A DNA stretch of 64,000 nt, from contig NZ_QAJL01000009.1 in NCBI RefSeq assembly GCF_003852525.1, forward strand, positions 62,001 through 126,000, written 5' to 3'. The stretch comes from Pedobacter sp. KBW06 (lineage in GTDB: Bacteria > Bacteroidota > Bacteroidia > Sphingobacteriales > Sphingobacteriaceae). Position numbers and translations under genes: made by a program. Under the pieces are notes generated by a model. The model was given only the letters and a program-made list of their open reading frames with translations. It was not told the DNA's origin and ran no database searches. Shown here in pieces: positions 34,193 through 41,740 of this stretch (position 1 is the first letter of the stretch; each line of letters begins with the position of its first letter).

Positions 34193-35728
34193 TTAATACC
34201 CAGGATTTTGAGGTCTAAGGTTTGGATTGTTTTTAATCTCTACACTTGGCAGTGGGAAAAGTAAGTGTTTTTCTGCCAGTACCGTTGAAGGACTTTCAGC
34301 AAATGCATGTCCGACAAAATTATCGAAGCCGTTAGTGGTTTCATTGTACACTTTTCTTAAGCGTACCATATCAAACCAGGTGATGCCTTCGTAACATAAC
34401 TCATGCCAGCGCTCACGCCATACAGCTTCCTCAAAAGCGGTCTGAGACAGACCTGAAAGCTCCGGGATCAATGCACGTCTTCTGATCTTATTCAGCGCCT
34501 CATAGGCAGCGGTATTTGGTGCCCCATCTGCACGGTTTTGTGCCTCGGCATAAGTCAGCAATACTTCCGCGAAGCGGATCTGTGGCCAGTTCAAATCACT
34601 TTGTGTGGTTCCTGCAGTCCCCAGTGTTCCGTTGGCAACCACGTCAAAATGTTTAAAGATATAAGGAGCATTCAAGGCTTTCAGTTCCCCGTTACCTCCT
34701 GTATAATAGGAAGTATAAAAGAATCCTTCCCTGTCTTTGGTCCTTAAATCTCCCGCCTCAAAAGACTGATAAAATTTGGTGGTTGGAACCGTACTTCCAA
34801 TTTCATCGCTATAGGCAGAAACGTTCTTAAAATTGGGCAATAGCAATTGCTGCATTGGGTTTCCCGTAACCGTAGCCAGGTACTGGATCTGAAAAACATG
34901 TTCTCCTTTGTTTTCCTGGCTCAGGCTATGAAGGTCTGCATAAGAAGGGAAAAGGCCATAACCGCTGCTGGTAATTACTTCCAGAGATTTATCTGCCGCA
35001 AGCTTATAATAAGCAGCACCTTTATTTAAAGGTTGTCCGGCCATCGTAAGGTAAACTTTAGACAACAATGATTTTACCGCTCCTTTACTCACCTTTCCAC
35101 TGGCATCCTGCCATGGAAGCCCTGCTTCTTCTGCAGCGGTCAGGTCATCTGTAATTTGCTTATAAACCAATTCCGTTCCGGTTCTTGTCGGATAAAAATC
35201 CGGAGATGCAGCAGTCTGAGGAGTGGTAATCAATGGCACATCTCCATATAATCTCACCAGGTAGAAATAAGCCCAGGCACGAAGGAACTTTGCTTCACCC
35301 AGGATCTGGGCTTTTCTTACCGCATCCATCGGAGTGATGGCAGGCACCTTTTCAATCACCAGATTGGTTTGTGCAATCACATTGTACAAACCCGCCCACC
35401 AGTTTCTAACCAATAAATTTTCTCCGTTAAAAGATAAACCAAGCAGGTTGTTCAAATCGGAATTCTGCCCGGTTTCTGTTCTTGCAGTACCGGTAACCAT
35501 TTCCAGCATTGAAAAATTTGCGACAAAAATGCCGGCACCGTTTCCGATAAAGCGTGTTTGCGCATAAGCTGCAGCTACAGCAGCCTCTGCATGCTCAGGA
35601 ATGGTATAATAGGTTTCCGGAGTTAAATTTGAAGGATCTTTTTCTTCGAGGAATTTTTTACATCCTGTTCCAAGTACGACTAAGGCAACAAGAAGGATTT
35701 TACCTGTATATTTTATATTTAATTTCAT
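34193..35728 (-). CDS. SusD/RagB family outer-membrane nutrient-binding lipoprotein
   Basis: 511 residues from the ATG at 35728. The ten upstream codons are not needed and weaken the signal peptide. Lipobox VLGTGC is followed by KKFLEEKDPSNLTPETYY, a standard SusD beginning. Further family marks are AKFLRAWAYFYLVRLYGDVPL, GAVKSLLSKVYLTMAG, EVLLTYAEAQNRADGAPNTA and WRERWHELCYEGITWFDMVR. It pairs with the SusC protein encoded 33 bases upstream, from which the transcript comes. No glycoside hydrolase, sulfatase or peptidase follows, so the substrate cannot be inferred. Confidence 0.95.
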   Translation of the reverse strand: MKLNIKYTGKILLVALVVLGTGCKKFLEEKDPSNLTPETYYTIPEHAEAAVAAAYAQTRFIGNGAGIFVANFSMLEMVTGTARTETGQNSDLNNLLGLSFNGENLLVRNWWAGLYNVIAQTNLVIEKVPAITPMDAVRKAQILGEAKFLRAWAYFYLVRLYGDVPLITTPQTAASPDFYPTRTGTELVYKQITDDLTAAEEAGLPWQDASGKVSKGAVKSLLSKVYLTMAGQPLNKGAAYYKLAADKSLEVITSSGYGLFPSYADLHSLSQENKGEHVFQIQYLATVTGNPMQQLLLPNFKNVSAYSDEIGSTVPTTKFYQSFEAGDLRTKDREGFFYTSYYTGGNGELKALNAPYIFKHFDVVANGTLGTAGTTQSDLNWPQIRFAEVLLTYAEAQNRADGAPNTAAYEALNKIRRRALIPELSGLSQTAFEEAVWRERWHELCYEGITWFDMVRLRKVYNETTNGFDNFVGHAFAESPSTVLAEKHLLFPLPSVEIKNNPNLRPQNPGY

Positions 35729-35760
35729 GATATATTTAATTAAAGTAGAAGCGATCAAAA

Positions 35761-38700
35761 CTATAAACCAACATTTAAGCCGACCATATATGTTGTTGGC
35801 TTAGGGTAATCAAAGAAGGTTTGTCCTTGTGCAAATGCATTGGAATAAGTTGTTACCTCAGGATCATTTCCGGAGAATTTAGTCGCCAGGAAGAAGTTCT
35901 GCACACTGGTATAAATTCTCAGGCGGTTTAATTTCAACTTTTTGGTAATCTCTGCCGGGAAATTATAACCCAGCAAAAGGTTTCTTCCACGAATGAATGA
36001 ACCATCTTCTACCCAACGGGTATCCACATTCGTTACATATCCGGCCCTGGTATCGCGAATTGCTGCGATCGGGGTATTTTGATTCTGAGGGGTCCAGGCA
36101 TTGAGTACGGAACTGTAACTGTTGGCCAGTCCGACGCGGTCTTCTGCAGAGTGTTTCGTCATGTTGAGGACATCATTTCCTGCAGAGTACTGAAGCTCAA
36201 CAGTCAGATCGACATTTTTATATTTGAAGGTATTTGAAAATGAACCCCATGCTTTCGGGCTTCCGTTACCGATGATCATACGATCTGCATCGTTAATCTG
36301 GTAGTCGCCGTTTACATCCAGGTACTTGATATCACCCGGTAATATTGTTTTTCCCCTGTAGTTGTATTTTGCAGCTTCTGCGCGTTCACTTTCGCTCCAG
36401 GTTCCCAGACGGGTAAGGCCCCAAAATGAACCTACTGCTTCACCTACACGAATGATTCCGGTTTCATTGGTAAAACCAGGATTTCCAACGCCAAAAATGT
36501 CGGCCGGAGTAGCAAGGGAAAGTACCTTATTTCTATTCATGGAAATGTTAAATGCAGTATTCCAGGTAAAATTCTCTGTACTGATATTGACCGTATTGAT
36601 GGCAAACTCTAAACCTTTGTTTTCCATACTACCAACGTTTCTTGTGATAAAGCTATATCCACTCGTTAGCGGTACCGGCGCGTCCAGTAGCATATCGGTC
36701 GTTTTACGGTAGTATACATCGGCTTCAATGCTGATCCTGTTGTTAAACAAGCCCAGCTCTACACCAAAATCAGACTGGCCTGTTTTCTCCCATTTCAGGT
36801 TTGGATTGGCAAGACGGTTCGTTCCCACACCACCAAACCGGGTATTGTTAAAAATTGCCGCATATCCTGTTCCCAGCACACCTAATGAAGAAAAACTCGG
36901 GATCTCAGAGTTTCCGGTCAAGCCATAACTTGCACGCAGTTTCAGGTTAGAGATCACCGGACTTCCTTTGATAAAATCTTCTTCAGAAACTTTCCATGCT
37001 ACTGCTCCTGAAGGGAAGAAAGCATATTTATTGTTCGATCCGAATTTAGAGGAACCGTCCATACGTCCGGTTGCAGTAAACAGATACTTGTCTTTAAAGC
37101 TATAATTGAGACGTCCAAAATAAGAGTTAAAGGCAAAACGGTCCGCTCTTGAACTTCCCGGAATTGGTTTACTTGCGCCATTGAGGTTATTGTACTCTAA
37201 ATAATCTGTTGAAAAGTTCTCTCCTCCTACCGCAAAGCCGAAGATGTTTGTTTTTTGCCATGATAAACCCAGTAAGCCCGTGATCGCGTGATCTTTGGCA
37301 AAACGTTTATTATAGGTCAGGTAATTTTCAAAAGACCAATACGTTTCCCTGTTGTTGTCTAAAGTAGCAGATCCTTTCTGATCGAAAGAGATGCCATATA
37401 AACTGCGTCCGTTGTATTCAGAGCGTCCGCGGGTGACAATATTTGCACCGATCACACTTCTGAATTCCAGGCCTTCGGCAAGGTTAATATTGGCATAAGC
37501 GTTTCCAAGTGTATTTTGTGTTTGTAAAATGTATTTACGGTCTGTCAGGATATGTACCGGATTAGATCCTCCTTCAGCACCCGGGTAATTCTGGTTATCT
37601 GCCCAGGTTCCATCAGGATATTTAACCGGTAAAAAAGGGAAACTTTCGGTGATCATCCTAACCGAATTCAATCCTCCTGTACCTATATCTACCAGGTTTT
37701 CCGTTTGATTGGTATAGTTTAAACTTCCCCCTACTTTCATCCATTTCTTGATCTGAGTATCCATTGTAAACCTTCCGGAATAGCGTTTCAGGTAAGAATT
37801 TTTTAACAAGCCGTTATCATCACGGTAGTTTAAGAATAAGCCATAGGTACTTTCTGCGTTACCACCTGTAAAGCCAAGCTGATGGTTTTGAGAAAGTTTA
37901 TTTTGCGTGGCTTCTTTAAACCAATCGGTATCGTATAAAGGATTTCCATTGGAATCGAAAAGCAAAGGCAGGTTTTTTCTTTTAATTCGGGGATCTACAT
38001 AAGTTCCTTTTGCAAAACCTTCAGGATCGTAGATTTTGGCATTTTCGAAAGCCAGGTTTTCGACCTCAATAAATTCTTTGGCATTGAGCATTTCCACTCT
38101 TTTCGGACCTATTGTAGGCACACTAAAATCAGCATCATAACTGATTTTACCGCCGGTAGCAGAACCTTTCTTGGTGGTCACTAAAATTACCCCGTTTGCA
38201 CCCCTTGCACCATAAATGGCAACTGAGGAAGCATCTTTAAGCACTTCCACAGAGGCGATGTCTCCAGGGTTTAAGAAATCGATGGCATTGCTGTTCTGCG
38301 TTTGTGAACCTACAGGAAGAATCACCCCATCAATAACGTACAAAGGGTTATTGGTTGTTTTGATGGAACTGAAACCACGGATTCTGATATTGGTCTGACC
38401 GCCGGGGCGACCAGAATTTGAATTCACCTGTACCCCTGAAATACGTCCGGACAAGGCTTGGTTTAAAGAAGCGGCAGGGCGTTCCTTCAGTTGCTCTTCT
38501 TTTACAGATCCCACCGCACCGGTTACATCAGATTTCTTTCTGGTTCCGTAACCAACCACCACCACATCATCCAGGTTTACTCCTTCTGCAGGAACCAGTT
38601 TAATGCTCAGCGGGCTGGCACCAGATCCTGCTGCACGTGTTTGTGTGGCATAGCCGATATAGCTGAAGGACAGTTGCTCTGCGGCGCTTTCTACTTCAAT

Positions 38701-38955
38701 GCTGAAACGGCCCGAAGCATCTGTCACGGTTGATTTATTTGATTTTAAAGCTTTAACACCCACACCCGGTACAGGCTGTGAGTTTTCATCCAGCACTGTT
38801 CCGCTGATGGTTATTTTTTGTGATACCCCCTGAAAGAAAAAAGAAGCATGAGAATTGGCACCGGAGCGGCTTACCGCTGATGTCCCGGCAAAGGCCTCGA
38901 TTCCCGTTAGGCAGAGGATAGGGAGCCCTGCCAGAACTAAGTGTTTGATTTTCAT
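35761..38955 (-). CDS. SusC/RagA family TonB-linked outer-membrane protein
   Basis: 1064 residues from the ATG at 38955, preferred over one 13 codons upstream because it opens directly into the signal peptide (MKIKHLVLAGLPILCL). It has a carboxypeptidase-like domain (ISGTVLDENSQPVPGVGVKA), the TonB-box region (DDVVVVGYGTRKKSDVTGAV), the plug (TNIRIRGFSSIKTTNNPLYV, ASVEVLKDASSVAIYGARGA) and a barrel ending in YMVGLNVGL. No STN domain is present, so control is unlikely to be through a sigma/FecR pair. Instead the 550 bases upstream carry four LacI-like operator copies. It is followed by susD. Confidence 0.95.
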   Translation of the reverse strand: MKIKHLVLAGLPILCLTGIEAFAGTSAVSRSGANSHASFFFQGVSQKITISGTVLDENSQPVPGVGVKALKSNKSTVTDASGRFSIEVESAAEQLSFSYIGYATQTRAAGSGASPLSIKLVPAEGVNLDDVVVVGYGTRKKSDVTGAVGSVKEEQLKERPAASLNQALSGRISGVQVNSNSGRPGGQTNIRIRGFSSIKTTNNPLYVIDGVILPVGSQTQNSNAIDFLNPGDIASVEVLKDASSVAIYGARGANGVILVTTKKGSATGGKISYDADFSVPTIGPKRVEMLNAKEFIEVENLAFENAKIYDPEGFAKGTYVDPRIKRKNLPLLFDSNGNPLYDTDWFKEATQNKLSQNHQLGFTGGNAESTYGLFLNYRDDNGLLKNSYLKRYSGRFTMDTQIKKWMKVGGSLNYTNQTENLVDIGTGGLNSVRMITESFPFLPVKYPDGTWADNQNYPGAEGGSNPVHILTDRKYILQTQNTLGNAYANINLAEGLEFRSVIGANIVTRGRSEYNGRSLYGISFDQKGSATLDNNRETYWSFENYLTYNKRFAKDHAITGLLGLSWQKTNIFGFAVGGENFSTDYLEYNNLNGASKPIPGSSRADRFAFNSYFGRLNYSFKDKYLFTATGRMDGSSKFGSNNKYAFFPSGAVAWKVSEEDFIKGSPVISNLKLRASYGLTGNSEIPSFSSLGVLGTGYAAIFNNTRFGGVGTNRLANPNLKWEKTGQSDFGVELGLFNNRISIEADVYYRKTTDMLLDAPVPLTSGYSFITRNVGSMENKGLEFAINTVNISTENFTWNTAFNISMNRNKVLSLATPADIFGVGNPGFTNETGIIRVGEAVGSFWGLTRLGTWSESERAEAAKYNYRGKTILPGDIKYLDVNGDYQINDADRMIIGNGSPKAWGSFSNTFKYKNVDLTVELQYSAGNDVLNMTKHSAEDRVGLANSYSSVLNAWTPQNQNTPIAAIRDTRAGYVTNVDTRWVEDGSFIRGRNLLLGYNFPAEITKKLKLNRLRIYTSVQNFFLATKFSGNDPEVTTYSNAFAQGQTFFDYPKPTTYMVGLNVGL

Positions 38956-39070
38956 TTTTGTTGTTTTTAGGTTAGTAAATTTTGGGTTGGGCATTTGGGA
39001 ATGCCCGCTGCTTCAACATCAATGGTTCTTGATGGCGGATGTCAAAGCAGGGATTGGCACTGAGTGATAC

Positions 39071-39082
39071 TAAACCGTTTTA
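39071..39082. promoter_or_regulatory. LacI-like operator candidate 1
   Basis: TAAACCGTTTTA, an imperfect palindrome centred on CG with one mismatched pair. It lies 116 bases upstream of the susC start codon. It is the most diverged of four similar sites. Confidence 0.45.
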
Positions 39083-39168
39083 ATAATTTAGTATCAATGT
39101 TGAGTTGGCTTATTTATTCATGGGCTTTGCGTTAGGGGTGAATACTCGGGTTGATTATCTGATGCTAG

Positions 39169-39180
39169 TAATACGTTTTA
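39169..39180. promoter_or_regulatory. LacI-like operator candidate 2
   Basis: TAATACGTTTTA, identical to candidates 3 and 4. It is a near-palindrome with central ACGT, typical of LacI-family sites. Confidence 0.55.
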
Positions 39181-39310
39181 TCAATTCCACAAAAAAAAGG
39201 GTGCAGGGTTGGATATGCCATTAATTTCAGAAATGCCGGTGAGATTGGATTGCCCATATCCCGGCCCTCCTTTGAAGGCCAAAGGCTGTAAATCATTGAA
39301 AATTAAAAGC

Positions 39311-39322
39311 TAATACGTTTTA
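39311..39322. promoter_or_regulatory. LacI-like operator candidate 3
   Basis: TAATACGTTTTA, identical to candidates 2 and 4, preceded by GC and followed by TAG. Confidence 0.55.
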
Positions 39323-39420
39323 TAGTTCCGCTAACGGTATTCTATTAGAAATAGTAAAGACATTCATATTTGGTTATATTTAGGTTAGTTAATGATTCCG
39401 GTAAAGTATCAGGCTCGAAC

Positions 39421-39432
39421 TAATACGTTTTA
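39421..39432. promoter_or_regulatory. LacI-like operator candidate 4
   Basis: TAATACGTTTTA, the copy furthest from susC and close to the end of lpxB. The flanks (ACTAATACGTTTTACTAAAT) lengthen the AT-rich arms. Confidence 0.5.
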
Positions 39433-39509
39433 CTAAATCAATATTAAAGAATAAATCCTAAATTTCAAACAATATCTGAAACTAAATGTAATTCAGGGTT
39501 TTGGAGGAT

Positions 39510-40616
39510 TTAAAGCCCTTTAAGGAAGCGCATGATCAGCTTCGCGGTTCTTTCTGATGCTCCTGCTGTTCCCATTTTTCCAGACAATTCGGCATAATCC
39601 TTCAGCATTTGCTCCCGCTCAGCGCCTTCCAGCAGGTTTTTCAGGTTCGAACTGATCTGTAAAGTATTGCAATCTTCCTGAATAAGTTCTGTAACGACTT
39701 TTCGGTCCATGATCAGGTTGACCAGGGAAATGAAACGAATCTTGACCAGCATTCTGGCAATGGCGACAGAGATTGCGCCTCCTCTATAAACCACAACCTG
39801 CGGCACATGAAACAGCGCGGTTTCCAGGGTAGCCGTACCAGAGGCCACCACAGCGGCTTTTGCCACGTGGAGCAGCTGGTAAGTTTGTCCGAAAACAAGG
39901 GTCACGTTTGCCGAGTTGATAAACTGCCGGTAATAGGCCTCTTCAAAGCTTGGCGCTGCTGCCACCACAAATTGCTGTTCCGGGAAATCCGCAGTAACGC
40001 TTAACATATCCGGCAACAGGCGTTCGATCTCCTGTTTCCTGCTTCCCGGCAGGAGTGCGATGATGTCTTTATCAAGCTGATATTTACTGCGAAAACCGGC
40101 ATCAGGGATAAATTGTGCGATCTCATCCAGCAATGGATTTCCTACATAATCGACTTCCATTCCCCAGGTCTTGTAAAAGTCTACTTCAAAAGGCAGAATG
40201 CAAAAGAGCTTATCCACAATCCGCTTTATTTTAAGCACCCTTTTCTGATTCCAGGCCCATACCTTGGGAGAAATATAATAACATACCCTGAGACCGTTTG
40301 CCTTTGCAAATTCAGCGATTTTTAAGTTAAAACCAGGAAAATCGATCAGGATCAATACATCAGGATGGTAAGCAAGCACATCTTCTTTACAGGCTTTCAT
40401 GTTTTTGAAGATCGTACGAAGGTTGAGCAGGACTTCAGTAAAGCCCATAAAGGCCATTTCTGAGTAATGCTTTTTCAATTTCCCGCCTTCTGCCTGCATC
40501 TTATCCCCACCATAGTAACGAAAATCAGCAGACTCGTCTTCCGCTTTGATGGCCTTCATTAAATTAGCGCCGTGCAGATCTCCGGAAGCCTCTCCCGCTA
40601 CTAGATAGTATTTCAT
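39510..40616 (-). CDS. lpxB: Lipid-A-disaccharide synthase
   Basis: Joins UDP-2,3-diacylglucosamine and lipid X to form the lipid A disaccharide, on the inner face of the inner membrane. 368 residues, normal for Bacteroidota LpxB. It starts MKYYLVAGEASGDLHGANLM, where GEASGDLHGA is the family signature, and continues with HYSEMAFMGFTEVL, LIDFPGFNLKIAEFAK, YYISPKVWAWNQKRVLKIKR, LPFEVDFY and LLPGSRKQEIERLLP, all characteristic. It is the last gene of a minus-strand operon surE-(small membrane protein)-lpxB, with 3 bases between it and the upstream gene. Confidence 0.97.
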   Translation of the reverse strand: MKYYLVAGEASGDLHGANLMKAIKAEDESADFRYYGGDKMQAEGGKLKKHYSEMAFMGFTEVLLNLRTIFKNMKACKEDVLAYHPDVLILIDFPGFNLKIAEFAKANGLRVCYYISPKVWAWNQKRVLKIKRIVDKLFCILPFEVDFYKTWGMEVDYVGNPLLDEIAQFIPDAGFRSKYQLDKDIIALLPGSRKQEIERLLPDMLSVTADFPEQQFVVAAAPSFEEAYYRQFINSANVTLVFGQTYQLLHVAKAAVVASGTATLETALFHVPQVVVYRGGAISVAIARMLVKIRFISLVNLIMDRKVVTELIQEDCNTLQISSNLKNLLEGAEREQMLKDYAELSGKMGTAGASERTAKLIMRFLKGL

Positions 40617-40619
40617 AGT

Positions 40620-40889
40620 TTATTGATTAATTTTATAGAAAAAGAAGACGAAAGCCCACATGAACGTGGCACTGATAATGCCTCTTCCAAGGTTTTCCTT
40701 ATTCAATTTAAAGAAATAATGGAGCAATCCGGCATTTACCGCAATACAGGCAATCAGCAGCAGGTCTGCTTTCGCAAGAAAAGCGTAACGGTGCATGAGG
40801 AACCAAACGATGCTGCCCAGGATTCCGGGAACCAGAATTCCGATTCCCAGACCTATAAATACCGAATCTTTAATCTTTTTTAACATCAA
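40620..40889 (-). CDS. Small membrane protein between surE and lpxB
   Basis: 89 residues with three predicted membrane helices (about 10-32 SVFIGLGIGILVPGILGSIV, 39-58 KADLLLIACIAVNAGLLHYF, 68-87 GIISATFMWAFVFFFY). Family not recognised by name. The second Met is an equally good start. Its 5' end overlaps the 3' end of surE by 20 bases and it ends 3 bases before lpxB, so the three are co-transcribed and probably translationally coupled. A link to envelope lipid synthesis is suggested only by position. Confidence 0.7.
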   Translation of the reverse strand: MMLKKIKDSVFIGLGIGILVPGILGSIVWFLMHRYAFLAKADLLLIACIAVNAGLLHYFFKLNKENLGRGIISATFMWAFVFFFYKINQ

Positions 40890-41658
40890 ATGTCCAGGAG
40901 TTTAAAATAGGGATGGCATGGTGTGCGGTCAGGTCAAACTGCACCGGAACCACAGATACAAAGCCATTTTCCAAAGCCCAGACATCCGTATCCTCCCCTT
41001 TATCATTGTTCTGGAATACACCTGTTAACCAGTAATAAGGGCGTTGATAGGGATCTTTACGCTCATCAAACTCTTCTGCCCATTTTGCATTTGCCTGTCT
41101 GCATATTTTGATGCCTTTCAGCTCTGCTCCTCTTGGGAAATTGACGTTCAGAAGTGTCGCCTGTGGCAAACCATGTTTCAATACCTCTTCGGAAATGGAT
41201 TTAATGAATTTTTTGCAGTGACTGAAGTCTGCGCCTTCAGAAAAATCGTCCAGGGAGAAACCGATAGAAGGAATTCCTTCAATCGCCCCTTCTACCGCAG
41301 CAGACATCGTTCCTGAATAAATCACATTGATTGAATTGTTCAGGCCATGGTTGATACCGGAGACACATAAATCAGGTTTTTTGCCTTTAAAAATTTTGTT
41401 GACCGCCAGCTTTACACAATCCACAGGAGTGCCTGAGCATTTGTACATTTCTACGCCTTCGTAAAGATCAACACGATCAAAACGCAATGGTTTTCCGATG
41501 GTAATGGCATGCCCCATTCCGGATTGCGGACCATCAGGTGCAACGACAACTACATTGCCCAGCTCCTTCATCACATCAATCAGGTTCTTTATACCTGGCG
41601 CAGTGATTCCATCATCATTTACCACTAAAATATTAGGTTTAGATTTTTGCTTCATCAT
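40870..41658 (-). CDS. surE: 5'/3'-nucleotidase SurE
   Basis: Metal-dependent nucleoside 5'/3'-monophosphate phosphatase and exopolyphosphatase, cytoplasmic. 262 residues, usual for the family. It has the N-terminal metal motif LVVNDDG (Asp15, Asp16), the Ser46 loop APDGPQSGMGHAIT, SGTPVDCVKLAV, and the Asn-bearing CVSGINHGLNNSINVIYSGT. It has YSGTMSAAVEGAIEGIPSIG and NVNFPRG further on. It is the first gene of the surE-lpxB operon and is divergent from the M16 protease gene, with 82 bases between the start codons. Confidence 0.97.
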   Translation of the reverse strand: MMKQKSKPNILVVNDDGITAPGIKNLIDVMKELGNVVVVAPDGPQSGMGHAITIGKPLRFDRVDLYEGVEMYKCSGTPVDCVKLAVNKIFKGKKPDLCVSGINHGLNNSINVIYSGTMSAAVEGAIEGIPSIGFSLDDFSEGADFSHCKKFIKSISEEVLKHGLPQATLLNVNFPRGAELKGIKICRQANAKWAEEFDERKDPYQRPYYWLTGVFQNNDKGEDTDVWALENGFVSVVPVQFDLTAHHAIPILNSWTFDVKKD

Positions 41659-41692
41659 GTCTGTAAAAATACAAGATTTCGAGAGAATGTTC

Positions 41693-41722
41693 AGGAATAA
41701 TGCACATTCCCGAGTATATTTG
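41693..41722 (+). promoter_or_regulatory. Bacteroidota-type promoter of the M16 protease gene
   Basis: A perfect TAnnTTTG element (TATATTTG at 41715-41722) lies 18 bases before the ATG. The -33 region is weak, with a TGTT rather than TTG at the expected distance. The short leader is typical of this phylum. Confidence 0.5.
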
Positions 41723-41740
41723 AATTATAACTTATTAAAC

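Larger units (their letters stand above)
38956..39509. other. Long susC upstream region
   Basis: 554 bases between the start of susC and the end of lpxB, both on the minus strand. No gene is visible. It holds four related near-palindromic 12-mers, listed separately, and the inverted repeat CATCAA-TGGTTC-TTGATG around 39022-39039. Its length is unusual for the densely packed minus-strand genes here and fits a regulated promoter region. Confidence 0.6.

Noticed and set aside
39071..39432. The four 12-mers as a CRISPR-like array or transposon ends
   Set aside because: Spacings are irregular (98, 142 and 110 bases), the units are short and palindromic, and there are no cas or transposase genes. 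Operator sites fit better.
34193..39509. A polysaccharide-utilisation locus with a predictable substrate
   Set aside because: Only SusC and SusD are present. No glycoside hydrolase, lyase, sulfatase or kinase lies beside them, so no substrate was assigned.
41498..41740. 81-codon upstream extension of the M16 protease frame
   Set aside because: It lies over the 5' part of surE on the other strand and would bury the signal peptide. The ATG at 41741 has a good promoter box in front of it.
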